A stretch of DNA of 53,208 nucleotides, from positions 1 to 53,208 of the forward strand of contig DWVE01000058.1 in the NCBI GenBank assembly GCA_019120375.1, written 5' to 3'. Shown here in pieces: positions 45,552 through 53,208 of this stretch. The translations under genes were made by a program, and so were the position numbers. Each line of letters starts with the position of its first letter. The first letter of the stretch is position 1. Source of the DNA: Allofournierella_A excrementavium. GTDB taxonomy: Bacteria; Bacillota; Clostridia; Oscillospirales; Ruminococcaceae. Under the pieces are notes generated by a model, which was given only the letters and a program-made list of their open reading frames with translations, searched no databases and had not been told where the DNA came from.

Positions 45552-48181
45552 CATCTTGCAGAAAACAGGCGCAGCAGGCTCTTGCCCAGCTCCACCGCCG
45601 GCAGCACCGCCAGCGCCAGGGTCAGGGCCAGGCCGCACTGGGCGGGGGCCAGCTGCTCGAAGCCGAAGGCCGCGGCGGCGGGGGGCCAGGCCAGCACCCC
45701 CAGGCTCAAGGCAAGGCTGCCCGCCATGGCCGCCCACAGCCAGGGGTTGTGGGTGGGCAGGGTGAACACGCTGCCCCGCTGGCTGCGCATGTTGAAGCTG
45801 TGGAAAATCTCGGCCATGCTCATGGTCAGAAAGGCCATGCTCACCCCAACGCCGCTCTGGGCCACCTGCCACAGCCCCGTCTGAAGCCTTACGCCGGTGA
45901 AGTAGGCCGCCAGCGTCAGGGCGGTGACCAGCAGGCCCTGCCAGACCACATCCAGCCCCAGCCCGCCGGCAAAGATGCTCTCGCCGGGGCGGCGGGGCGG
46001 CCGCTCCATCACGTCCGGCTCCGCCTTTTCCATGCCCAGCGCCAGCGCGGGGAAGCAGTCGGTGATGAGGTTGATCCAGAGAAGATGCACCGGGCCCAGC
46101 AGCTGCACCCCCAGCAGGGTGGCAGCAAAGATGCTCAGCACCTCGCTGGCGTTGCTGGCCAGCAGAAACTGCACAGCCTTGCGGATGTTGTCGTAGATGC
46201 GGCGGCCCTCGGCCACGGCGGTGACGATGGTGGCGAAGTTGTCGTCGGTGAGCACCATGTCCGCCACGTTCTTGGTCACGTCGGTGCCGGTGACACCCAT
46301 GCCCACGCCGATGTCCGCCGCCTTGAGGGCGGGCGCGTCGTTCACCCCGTCGCCGGTCATGGCGGTGACGCAGCCCAGCCGCTTCCACGCCTGGACGATG
46401 CGCACCTTGTGCTGGGGCTGCACCCGGGCATAGACGCTGAAGGAGGGCGCGCGGCGGGCCAGTTCCGCGTCGCTCAGCCGGTCCAGTTCCGCGCCGGTGA
46501 CCGCCTGGCTCTCGCTCTGCAGGATGCCCAGCTGCCGCCCGATGGCGGCGGCGGTGTCCTTGTGGTCGCCGGTGATCATCACCGGGCGGATGCCCGCCGC
46601 ACGGCAGCGGGCGATGGCCGCCGCTGCCTCGGGGCGCACCGGGTCCATCATGCCCACCAGGCCGATGAACACCAGCTCCCGCTCCGCCGTTTCCGGGTCG
46701 AGGTGGGCGGGCAGGGCGGGCCAGTCCCGCTTTGCCGCCGCCAGCACCCGCAGGGCGCTTTGGGCCATGGCCCGGTTTTTGGCCAGGATGGCCGCCCGGT
46801 CGGCGGCGGTGAGGGGCACCACTGTGCCGTTTTTCAGCCAGTGGGTGCACTTTTCCAGCAGCAGGTCCGGCGCGCCCTTGACGTACTGGGTCACCCCCGC
46901 CCTGCCCCGCCGGGAGTGGAAGGTGCTCATCCGCTTGCGGGCGGAATCAAAGGGCAGTTCCGCCACCCGGGGCTCGGCGGCGCAGAGGGTCTTTTTTGCA
47001 AGGCCCAGCTTCGCCGCGTACTCCACCAAAGCGCACTCGGTAGGCTCCCCTTCCGCCCTTCCCCCCGCCCCCGGCTCCGCGTCGCTGCAAAGGGCCAGCG
47101 CCTTCGCCAGCTCCGCCTCGGGGCCGAAGCTCTGCTGCACCTCCATGCGGTTCTGGGTGAGGGTGCCGGTCTTGTCGGAACAGACGACCTGGGCGCAGCC
47201 CAGGGTCTCCACGGCGGTGAGGCGGCGGATGACCGCCCCCTGGCGGCTCATGCGGGTGACGCCCATGCTCAGCACGATGGTCACCACCGCCGCCAGCCCC
47301 TCGGGCACCGCCGCCACCGCAAGGCTCACCGCCACCATGAAGCTGGAGAGCACGGTGGCAAGGTCGGTGCTGCCCGCCCGCCACAGGCCGAAGCCGAAGA
47401 TGAACACACAGATGGCCAGCACCAGCGCGCTCAGCGAGCGGCTGAGGGCGGCCAGCTTCAATTGCAGGGGCGTTTTACCCTGGGAGGTGGCTGCCAGCAC
47501 CCCGGCGATGCGGCCCATCTCGGTGTCCATGCCGGTGGCGGTGACCAGCAATCTGCCCCGGCCCGCGCTCACGGTGCTGCCCATGTAGGCCATGCAGTGC
47601 CGGTCCCCCAGGGGCACGGCGCGCCCCGCGGGCAGGGCGGCGGCTGATTTTTCCACCGGCAGGCTCTCGCCGGTGAGGGCGGCCTCCTCGATCTTCAGCG
47701 CCGCCGTTTCCACCAGCCGCCCGTCGGCGGGCACGGCGCAGCCCGCCTCCAGCAGCACCACGTCCCCCGGCACCAGCTCCCGGCTGGCCACCGTGGCCGG
47801 GCGGCCGCCCCGCAGCACCCGGCTGTGGGCGGCGGTCATCTTTTGCAGCGCCTCGATGGCCTTTTCCGCCTTGCTCTCCTGATAGACCCCCAGCAGCGCG
47901 TTGATGAGCACCACCGCCAGGATGATGAGCACGTCGGCAAAGCTCTCCCCCGCGCAGGCGGCGGTGAGAGCGGAGAGGGCCGCCGCGGCCAGCAGCACCA
48001 CGATCATCGGGTCCGCCATCTGCTGCAAAAAGCGCTGGAACAGGCTTTCCTTTTTGGCCCGGCGCAGTTCGTTGGGACCTGTTTTTGCCAGCCGCGCCGC
48101 CGCCTGCCCCGCCGTCAGGCCCTCCGGCCCGCTGGCCTGGGCGGCGAACGCCTCCCGTGCCGTCTGCTGATAGTATTCCAT
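45551..48181 (-). CDS. Cation-transporting P-type ATPase, Ca2+-ATPase (SERCA/PMCA-like) type
   Basis: An 876-residue P2-type ATPase. Actuator motif TGES (EAALTGESLPVEK), phosphorylation site CSDKTGTLTQNRM (Asp336), nucleotide-binding KGAPD, hinge MTGDGVNDAPALKAADIGVGMG, and ten membrane helices with the ion-site sequence VAAVPEGLAAVVT (PEGL, as in calcium pumps) and NLITDCFPALALGME. Exports Ca2+ or perhaps Mn2+. The start is the ATG at 48181 (MEYYQQTAREAFAAQ); further upstream in-frame codons lie in the promoter region of the divergent gene. Length is typical for bacterial PacL/YloB forms. Confidence 0.93.
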   Translation of the reverse strand: MEYYQQTAREAFAAQASGPEGLTAGQAAARLAKTGPNELRRAKKESLFQRFLQQMADPMIVVLLAAAALSALTAACAGESFADVLIILAVVLINALLGVYQESKAEKAIEALQKMTAAHSRVLRGGRPATVASRELVPGDVVLLEAGCAVPADGRLVETAALKIEEAALTGESLPVEKSAAALPAGRAVPLGDRHCMAYMGSTVSAGRGRLLVTATGMDTEMGRIAGVLAATSQGKTPLQLKLAALSRSLSALVLAICVFIFGFGLWRAGSTDLATVLSSFMVAVSLAVAAVPEGLAAVVTIVLSMGVTRMSRQGAVIRRLTAVETLGCAQVVCSDKTGTLTQNRMEVQQSFGPEAELAKALALCSDAEPGAGGRAEGEPTECALVEYAAKLGLAKKTLCAAEPRVAELPFDSARKRMSTFHSRRGRAGVTQYVKGAPDLLLEKCTHWLKNGTVVPLTAADRAAILAKNRAMAQSALRVLAAAKRDWPALPAHLDPETAERELVFIGLVGMMDPVRPEAAAAIARCRAAGIRPVMITGDHKDTAAAIGRQLGILQSESQAVTGAELDRLSDAELARRAPSFSVYARVQPQHKVRIVQAWKRLGCVTAMTGDGVNDAPALKAADIGVGMGVTGTDVTKNVADMVLTDDNFATIVTAVAEGRRIYDNIRKAVQFLLASNASEVLSIFAATLLGVQLLGPVHLLWINLITDCFPALALGMEKAEPDVMERPPRRPGESIFAGGLGLDVVWQGLLVTALTLAAYFTGVRLQTGLWQVAQSGVGVSMAFLTMSMAEIFHSFNMRSQRGSVFTLPTHNPWLWAAMAGSLALSLGVLAWPPAAAAFGFEQLAPAQCGLALTLALAVLPAVELGKSLLRLFSAR

Positions 48182-48257
48182 GGCTCGTGCCTTCCCCCTT
48201 TTTTGAACCCTTGTCCTTTGTATGTATATGGCGCATCGGGCGGTTTTAGCCCCGCCC

Positions 48258-48286
48258 TTGCGGCGGGGCGCGGGAGGGGGTATACT
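48258..48286 (+). promoter_or_regulatory. Promoter of the MBL-fold gene
   Basis: TTGCGG (48258-48263), 17-base gap, TATACT (48281-48286). Confidence 0.65.
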
Positions 48287-48308
48287 GAAAAAGAAGGAGG
48301 GCTGCCCC

Positions 48309-49109
48309 ATGAAACTGACCATTCTCGGCACCGGCAACGCCGCGGTGACCGAGTGCTACAACACCTGCTTTCTGCTCACCGAGGGCCCGGACCATCTGCT
48401 GGTGGACGGGGGCGGCGGTAACGGCATCTTCCGCCAGCTGAAGGCCGCCGGGGTGCGCTGGCAGGACGTGCGCTCCATCTTCGTCACCCACAAGCATCTG
48501 GACCACATCACCGGCATTTTGTGGATGATGCGGATGATCCTGCAGGGCATAGCCCGGGGCCAGTACGAGGGGGAGGCCACGATTTACTCTCACAAAGAGG
48601 TGACCGGCCTTTTGCGCACCATGGCGGGGCTGCTGCTGAGCGAAAAGGAGACCCGCTTTCTGGACGAGCGCCTTCATCTGGTGACGGTGGAAGACGGCGA
48701 GAGCCTGCCCCTGCTGGGCCAAAGGGCCGAGTTTTTCGACATCCGCTCCACCAAGGCGGCCCAGTTCGGCTTTTCCATCACCCTGCCCGGCGGCGGCAAA
48801 CTGACCTGCTGCGGCGACGAGCCTTTCAATGAGAGGGAGCGCCCCTATGCCCAGGGCAGCCGCTGGCTGCTCCACGAGGCCTTCTGCCTTGCAAGCCAGG
48901 CGGATGTGTTCAAGCCCCATCAAAAGCACCACTCCACCGTGGCGGACGCCTGCCGCCTGGCGGAAGAATTGGGCGTGGAGAACCTCATCCTCTACCACAC
49001 CGAGGACAAAAGCATCGCCCGGCGCAAGGCCCTCTACACCGCCGAGGGCGCGCCCCTCTTTTCCGGCAACCTGTTCGTGCCGGAGGACCTGGAGACCTTT
49101 GAACTGTAA
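48309..49109 (+). CDS. MBL-fold metallohydrolase (RNase Z-like group)
   Basis: A 266-residue metallo-beta-lactamase-fold enzyme. Metal ligands are in IFVTHKHLDHITGI (His61, His63, Asp65, His66), further His/Asp in GDEPF and LYHTED. The start MKLTILGTGNAAVTECYNTCFLL and size match the RNase Z/arylsulfatase-like clade, but the flexible arm of true RNase Z is missing, so the substrate is open. The ATG follows AAGGAGGG by eight bases. Single gene, ending at a strong terminator. Confidence 0.9.
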   Translation: MKLTILGTGNAAVTECYNTCFLLTEGPDHLLVDGGGGNGIFRQLKAAGVRWQDVRSIFVTHKHLDHITGILWMMRMILQGIARGQYEGEATIYSHKEVTGLLRTMAGLLLSEKETRFLDERLHLVTVEDGESLPLLGQRAEFFDIRSTKAAQFGFSITLPGGGKLTCCGDEPFNERERPYAQGSRWLLHEAFCLASQADVFKPHQKHHSTVADACRLAEELGVENLILYHTEDKSIARRKALYTAEGAPLFSGNLFVPEDLETFEL

Positions 49110-49111
49110 CA

Positions 49112-49153
49112 AAAAGCCCGGCGGGGACGCTTTCACGTCCCCGCCGGGCTTTT
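49112..49153. terminator. Bidirectional terminator
   Basis: An 18-bp perfect stem (49112-49129 with 49136-49153), AAAA on the left and TTTT on the right, between the convergent MBL and MFS genes. Confidence 0.92.
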
Positions 49154-49155
49154 AT

Positions 49156-50319
49156 TCATCTGTTTTTCGCCACCGTGCGGAAGGTGGCCTCCAGCATGGT
49201 GATCATCAGCAGGATGAGCAATGCCAGAAAGAGGGGCATCCAGCCGAGGCCCGCCCGGTTCGCGATGAGGCCGAAGAGGGGCGGCATCAGGGTGGAGCCC
49301 ACATAGGCGCTGGCCATCTGCATGCCGATGATGCCCTGAGAGTTCTCCGCCCCGAAGTTCGCGGGCGTGGCGTGGATGATGGCCGGATACACCGGCGCGT
49401 TGCCCAGCCCCAGCAGCCCCAGGCCCAAAAGGGCCCCCAGTTCCCCCCCGCCGGGCAGCGCCAGCACCGCCAGCGCCGCGGCGATGACCCCGGTCCCCAG
49501 GCGTATCATGCCCCGGTCGCCCACCTTGTCGGCGATGAAGCCGGAGACAAAGCGGCCCATGGTGATGCCCACATACAGCACCGCCGCGCTTGCCGCCGCC
49601 CGCTGGGCGGAAAAGCCCCGCGCCTCCGCCAGATAGCTGCTGGCCCAGAGGATGGAGGTGCCCTCCGCCCCGCAGTAGGCGAAAAAGCCCACGAAGAGGG
49701 TGGGCGCGCCCTTGATCTTCAGCGCGCCCCGGATGCCCAGCACCTGCCCGGCGCGGGCGGTCTGCGCCTCGTCCCGGTGGATGTTCCACACCGGCAGGGT
49801 GAGCACCAGCACCACCCCGATGGCCAGCTGCATCAGCGCCACCGTGCGGTAGCCCAGCTGCCAGCCGGAATGGCGCAGCGCCCAGCTCATCACGCATGGG
49901 CTGATGACGGTGCCCACGCCCCAGAAGCAGTGCAGCCAGCTCATGTGCCGCGAGCGGTAGTGCAGGGCCACATAGTTGTTGATGGCCGAGTCGATGCAGC
50001 CGGCGGCGAGGCCGTAGGGCACCGCCCAGAGGCAGAGCATCCAGAACCGGGTGGAGACGGAAAACCCGAACAGGGCCGCCGCGCTGAGGAACACGCTGGC
50101 CACGGTGACGCCCCGGGTGGAAAGCTTTGCGGTGAGCCGCTCGGACAAAAGGCTGGAGCAGATGGTGCCGCCGGTGATGATCATGGACACCATGCCCGCG
50201 GCGGAGAGGGGCTGGTCAAACACCAGCCGCATGGTGGGCCAGCCCGAGCCCAGCAGGGAGTCCGGCAGGCCCAGGCTGATGAACACGAGGTAGATGACGG
50301 CGAGAAGCAGGGTGTACAT
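49156..50319 (-). CDS. MFS transporter
   Basis: A 387-residue major facilitator with twelve membrane segments. The N-terminal AVIYLVFISLGLPDSLLGSGWPTMRLVF is typical of the FucP/YfkF-like clostridial group (the 'GLPDSLLGSGWP' start is common in gut Firmicutes), and the motif GFIADKVGDRG between helices 8 and 9 is the usual MFS loop. Substrate unknown; sugar or drug export both possible. The ATG has AAAGGA nine bases upstream. Element copy 2 begins 38 bases upstream, so the promoter must lie in or beyond the element. Confidence 0.88.
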   Translation of the reverse strand: MYTLLLAVIYLVFISLGLPDSLLGSGWPTMRLVFDQPLSAAGMVSMIITGGTICSSLLSERLTAKLSTRGVTVASVFLSAAALFGFSVSTRFWMLCLWAVPYGLAAGCIDSAINNYVALHYRSRHMSWLHCFWGVGTVISPCVMSWALRHSGWQLGYRTVALMQLAIGVVLVLTLPVWNIHRDEAQTARAGQVLGIRGALKIKGAPTLFVGFFAYCGAEGTSILWASSYLAEARGFSAQRAAASAAVLYVGITMGRFVSGFIADKVGDRGMIRLGTGVIAAALAVLALPGGGELGALLGLGLLGLGNAPVYPAIIHATPANFGAENSQGIIGMQMASAYVGSTLMPPLFGLIANRAGLGWMPLFLALLILLMITMLEATFRTVAKNR

Positions 50320-50357
50320 GACAAAAATTCCTTTTCAAAGAAAGGGGGCGCCGACTT

Positions 50358-50733
50358 AGCCGGGGTGCCGTAAGAAAACGGCGCCGGGAAAAGGGCGATT
50401 TTGCGGTATCGCAGCGTCAAAGCGCCTTGACAACCACCAAGGGTGCCGGGGCGGTAAAGCCGCGAAGGCCCCGGTGGGGCCTTCGACCGGCAGGGCGGTC
50501 CGCAAAGCGGAGCGGGCGCACCCTCGTCGCGCCCGCAGCCCCTGCGGCGCTTTTCCTTGCGCTGCCATCAAAATCGCCACTTTTCCTGGTGCGGAGCAGT
50601 TTTGCCCCAGGATTTTGGATGAAGAAAGCACAAAGAGCAGCCCCGCAAGCCTTGGTGGCTTGGGGGCTGCTCTGCGTGTTTTATGCGCCAAAATCCCCAG
50701 GCAAAACCGTCGTTTTCTTATGCCACCCCGGCT
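50358..50733 (+). repeat. Structured terminal-inverted-repeat element, copy 2 (376 bp)
   Basis: The second copy of the element seen at 4064-4534, same orientation relative to the flanking minus-strand genes. The 26-bp ends are 50358-50383 and 50708-50733. It has only one hairpin module (H1 50451-50463, H2 50463-50485, H3 50499-50511, H4 50512-50536), which explains its 95-bp shorter length, and the same final hairpin (50634-50673) inside a closing stem (GGATTTTGG/CCAAAATCC). Here the inverted repeat continues outside the core ends as AAAGGGGGCGCC on both sides (50342-50353 and 50736-50747). Fills the gap between the NSS and MFS genes; no ORF. Confidence 0.85.
50634..50673 (-). terminator. Terminator-like hairpin inside element copy 2
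   Basis: Stem 50634-50644 with 50663-50673; minus strand continues TTTGTGCTTTCTT. It lies downstream of the NSS transporter gene and may end its transcript. Confidence 0.5.
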
Positions 50734-50770
50734 TTGGCGCCCCCTTTTGATTTTTGTGATGCCGCGGCGT

Positions 50771-52153
50771 TTACCAGGCCAGCACGCTCTGGATGAACAG
50801 GAACGCCACGAAGATGGGCAGGATGTAGGTGATGTACACCCGGATCCAGTCGGGGATCTTCGCGCCCTCGCCCTGGTTGGCCTCGGCCTGATACTTCTTG
50901 AAGCCCCAGCCCACGCGGCTGATGCAGAAGAACAGATAGACCAGGCTGCCGAAGGGCAGCAGGATGTTGCTGATGAGGTAGTCCTCCACATCCATGAAGC
51001 CGGAGCCGTTGCCGCGGGGGTCAAAGGCGGACCAGACGTTGAAGCCCAGCACGCAGGGCAGGGAGATGAGGGTGACCACCACGCCGTTCACCAGCGCCGC
51101 CTTTTTGCGGGTCCAGCCGGTGAGGTCCATGGTGCAGGCCAGGATGTTCTCAAACACCGCGATGATGGTGGAGAAGGCCGCGAAGCTCATGAACAGGAAG
51201 AACAGGCTGCCCCACACCCGGCCGGCGGGCATGTCGTTGAACACGTTGGGCAGGGTGATGAAGATGAGGTTGGGGCCGCTGTCGGCAGGCACGTTGTAGG
51301 CCATGCAGGCCGGGAAGATGATGAGGCCGGAGGTGAAGGCCACGAAGGTGTCCAGCCCGGCGATGCGCACGCTCTCGCCCAGCAGGCTGTGACGGCGGTC
51401 CAGATAGCTGCCGAAGATCAGCATGGCGCCGATGCCCAGGCTCAGGGTGAAGAAGCTCTGGTTCAGCGCGGCGGTGACCACGCCCAGGGTGTTCTGCACC
51501 GTCTCAAGGGCGGTCTCGCCCGCCATCACGGAGAAGTCGGGCACCAGATAGAACTTGACGCCCTCGATGCCGCCGGGCAGCATCACGCTGTTCACCGCCA
51601 GCACCACGATCAGCGCCAGCAGGGCCAGCATCATCCACTTGGTGATGCGCTCCACGCCCTTCTGCAGGCCCATGGAGCAGATCAGAAAGCCCAGCACCAC
51701 CACGACCACCATCCAGAAGCCCATGGTGACCGGCTGGCTCAGCATGCCGGAGAAAGCGTCCGCCACCTGATCGGTGTCCATGCCTTCCAGCTGGCCGGCG
51801 AGGGAGCGGTAGAAGTAATAGAGCATCCAGCCGGTGACGCAGGTGTAGAAGCTCATCAGCACATAGTTGCCCAGCATGGCCACCTTGCCGTGCCAGTGCC
51901 ACTTGGTGCCGGCGGGCTCCAGCTGCTGGTAGGCCAGCACGCAGCTTTTGCGGCTGGCGCGGCCGATGGCAAATTCCATGGTGAGCACGGGCACGCCCAC
52001 CGCCACAAGGAACAGCACATAGAGAAGCACGAAGGCGCCGCCGCCGTTCTGCCCCACCACGTAGGGAAAGCGCCACACGTTGCCGATGCCGATGGCGCAC
52101 CCGGCGCTGATGAGCAGAAAGCCCAGCCGGGATTTGAAATTCTCACGCTGCAT
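50771..52153 (-). CDS. Neurotransmitter:sodium symporter (NSS/SNF) family transporter
   Basis: A 460-residue sodium-coupled amino-acid-type importer with eleven to twelve helices, LeuT-like. The N-terminal RLGFLLISAGCAIGIGNVWRFPYVVGQNGGGAFVLLY holds the sodium and substrate-binding unwound helix 1 (GxxxGxGNxWRFP), and NQSFFTLSLGIGAMLIFGSYL is helix 6 with its substrate site. The MTMEFAIGR-like VLTMEFAIGRAS loop follows. Likely substrate an amino acid such as tryptophan, alanine or leucine. It has its own promoter with an ideal TTGCAA/TATAAT pair. Confidence 0.94.
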   Translation of the reverse strand: MQRENFKSRLGFLLISAGCAIGIGNVWRFPYVVGQNGGGAFVLLYVLFLVAVGVPVLTMEFAIGRASRKSCVLAYQQLEPAGTKWHWHGKVAMLGNYVLMSFYTCVTGWMLYYFYRSLAGQLEGMDTDQVADAFSGMLSQPVTMGFWMVVVVVLGFLICSMGLQKGVERITKWMMLALLALIVVLAVNSVMLPGGIEGVKFYLVPDFSVMAGETALETVQNTLGVVTAALNQSFFTLSLGIGAMLIFGSYLDRRHSLLGESVRIAGLDTFVAFTSGLIIFPACMAYNVPADSGPNLIFITLPNVFNDMPAGRVWGSLFFLFMSFAAFSTIIAVFENILACTMDLTGWTRKKAALVNGVVVTLISLPCVLGFNVWSAFDPRGNGSGFMDVEDYLISNILLPFGSLVYLFFCISRVGWGFKKYQAEANQGEGAKIPDWIRVYITYILPIFVAFLFIQSVLAW

Positions 52154-52224
52154 GATAACACCTCACAGTGAATTGGCGTACCGCAGCGGCCCGCAATTTT
52201 GCCGCTTTAGCGCAGTACCTCTCT

Positions 52225-52253
52225 ATTATAGCGAGTCCGCCCTCCGCTTGCAA
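52225..52253 (-). promoter_or_regulatory. Promoter of the NSS transporter gene
   Basis: TTGCAA (52248-52253), 17-base gap, TATAAT (52225-52230). Confidence 0.9.
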
Positions 52254-52266
52254 GCCGCAAACGAGG

Positions 52267-52305
52267 AAAAGCCCCCGGAACCTTGCGGTTTCCGGGGGCT
52301 TTTTG
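52267..52305 (-). terminator. Terminator of the partial GH25 gene
   Basis: A GC stem of about 12 bp with one bulged base (52271-52282 with 52287-52299), then TTTTCC on the minus strand. Confidence 0.8.
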
Positions 52306-52315
52306 AGAGTTTTTG

Positions 52316-53208
52316 TCAGCCCAGCTTGCTCACGTTCATATCCACGCGGGTGGAGATGCCGGGCACGGTGCCGGAGCTGGTGTACTGCCAGATGTCGTAG
52401 TTGTACTTGAAGTCCAGATTGTCGCGGTACTGGGCGATCCAGATGCTGTAGCCGGTGAGGCTGGCCATGTTCAGGTTGTTGTAGAACCAGGAGGCGTAGC
52501 TGTAAACGCCGGCGCGGTAACCCGCGTTCTGGATGGCGTTGCAGAAGGCCACCGCGTTGCGGGTGCGCTGGTCGCGGCTGATGCCGTCGGCGCGGCCGGT
52601 GTCGCCCGCCACCTTCTCGGTGTCGAAGTAGATGGGGTAGCTCACGCGGCCGCCGGTCTCCTGGATGAGGCGGATGACCATGCTGGCCTCATCCACGGCT
52701 TCCTGCTCGTTGATGGCCTGGCTGTAGAAGTACAGGCCCACCTTCACGCCCGCGGCGTTGGCGCCCTTGATGTTCTGGCGGAAGTAGGGGTCCTCCACCA
52801 GGGCGCCCGTGCCGTAGCCGCGGTAGCCCACGCGGATGATGGCAAAGTCGATGCCGCTGGCCTTCACCGCGTTCCAGTCGATGTTGTACTGATACTTGGA
52901 CACGTCGATGCCCTTCACCAGACCGTTGCTGGTGTCCACAACAGTGGGCTTGCCGCTCGCGTCGAACTTGTACTTCACGCCGGCGATGACCTTTTCGGTG
53001 TTCACCAGCTTCTCATGGGTGGTGGGGTCGTAGAAGGCCTCTTTGCTCTCAAAGCTGGGCTGCCAGCCGCTGTAGACCACCTTCACGGTGACCTCGGTGG
53101 CGGTGAGCTTGAAGGCGCTGTTGGCCACCACCTTGCCGTCCTTGAACAGCACCACGGTGGCGACAGGGGTCGGGGTGGGAGTGCCCGCCGGGGTGGGAGT
53201 CGGGGTGG
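52316..53208 (-). CDS. GH25 family lysozyme, partial, with Pro-Thr linker
   Basis: The gene runs off the right edge; at least 297 codons are present. At the edge the frame reads a Thr-Pro repeat (TPTPTPAGTPTPTP), a typical linker of secreted wall proteins, so a signal peptide and other domains probably lie upstream. Then comes an 80-residue beta-rich module (VVLFKDGKVVANSAFKLTATEV... YSGWQPSF) and a complete GH25 domain (last 195 residues): GIDVSKYQYNIDW, FAIIRVGYRGYGTG, PIYFDTEKV with the acidic catalytic pair and the final YDIWQYTSSGTVPGI. The enzyme would cut peptidoglycan glycan strands. This is the second GH25 gene in the window. Confidence 0.9.
   Translation of the reverse strand, partial: TPTPTPAGTPTPTPVATVVLFKDGKVVANSAFKLTATEVTVKVVYSGWQPSFESKEAFYDPTTHEKLVNTEKVIAGVKYKFDASGKPTVVDTSNGLVKGIDVSKYQYNIDWNAVKASGIDFAIIRVGYRGYGTGALVEDPYFRQNIKGANAAGVKVGLYFYSQAINEQEAVDEASMVIRLIQETGGRVSYPIYFDTEKVAGDTGRADGISRDQRTRNAVAFCNAIQNAGYRAGVYSYASWFYNNLNMASLTGYSIWIAQYRDNLDFKYNYDIWQYTSSGTVPGISTRVDMNVSKLG

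Noticed and set aside
45347..47647. Long plus-strand frame opposite the P-type ATPase
   Set aside because: Shadow of the ATPase gene with His/Gly/Arg-rich composition and no recognisable domain.
53156..53208. Short tandem repeat at the right edge that could look like a CRISPR or minisatellite
   Set aside because: In frame it encodes a Thr-Pro linker of the GH25 protein; units are codon repeats, with no spacers.

Overview
The window is G+C-rich (roughly two thirds by eye) and densely coded, and it looks like a low-copy chromosomal segment of a Gram-positive, anaerobic gut-type clostridium (Oscillospirales/Ruminococcaceae style, e.g. the Faecalibacterium-Gemmiger-Subdoligranulum neighbourhood). 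The support is a perfect HrcA/CIRCE operator, a class III fructose-bisphosphatase, a BMP/NupOPQ-type nucleoside importer, VanR/VanS-type regulators, DUF1292/DUF3842/DUF554 proteins, GH25 lysozymes and two-gene sigma/anti-sigma cassettes. The species is inference. No phage, plasmid, CRISPR or rRNA is visible.

Layout. 1-3.1 kb: end of leuB, a lipoprotein, thioredoxin and an ECF-like sigma factor with a membrane partner. 3.2-7 kb: VanY-like carboxypeptidase, then (upstream on the same strand) a VanRS-like two-component pair with a GNAT gene; a structured inverted-repeat element (copy 1, 4064-4534) lies between. 7-15.5 kb, all minus strand: AI-2E-family permease, GH25 lysozyme, the hdeD-CPBP-tadA-SDR operon, CIRCE-controlled htpG, and a membrane protein-XRE-phosphatase operon with two identical-arm operators. 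15.5-24.7 kb: a low-GC GNAT gene, then the nucleoside salvage and uptake block (nupQ, nupP, nupO, BMP lipoprotein, cdd, deoD) and fbp. 24.8-27.6 kb: radical SAM enzyme coupled to a large membrane protein. 27.6-36.2 kb: small DUF gene, tRNA-Leu/tRNA-Gly, EamA-mntP-Crp operon, YfcE phosphoesterase with a NeuD-NahK fusion, DUF554, EamA, a redoxin-like protein and a LUD protein. 36.3-41.8 kb: a self-contained catabolic cluster with its own FadR/GntR regulator. 41.8-53.2 kb: a candidate small RNA, DUF1292, cyclophilin lipoprotein, cardiolipin synthase, DUF3842, Ca-type P-ATPase, MBL hydrolase, MFS transporter, element copy 2 (50358-50733), NSS transporter and a partial GH25 lysozyme.

Two parts deserve most attention. 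First, the 36.3-41.8 kb cluster encodes a transporter, a protein with three RidA-like domains fused to a D-serine-dehydratase/D-threonine-aldolase-fold PLP enzyme, and a KDPG-type aldolase. Chemically this reads as: import of a 2-amino-3-hydroxy acid, PLP-dependent elimination to an enamine, RidA hydrolysis to a 2-keto-3-deoxy acid, and aldol cleavage. Second, two copies of a non-coding element with 26-bp terminal inverted repeats carry several hairpins whose base pairs covary between copies. Each copy sits 36-38 bp in front of the start codon of a minus-strand gene and downstream of another minus-strand gene.

Promoters recognised by eye have an almost invariant 17-bp spacer, and about half use a TTGC-type -35 (often TTGCAA) rather than TTGACA. 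All functional statements come from reading sequence and from remembered family features; no search was run.
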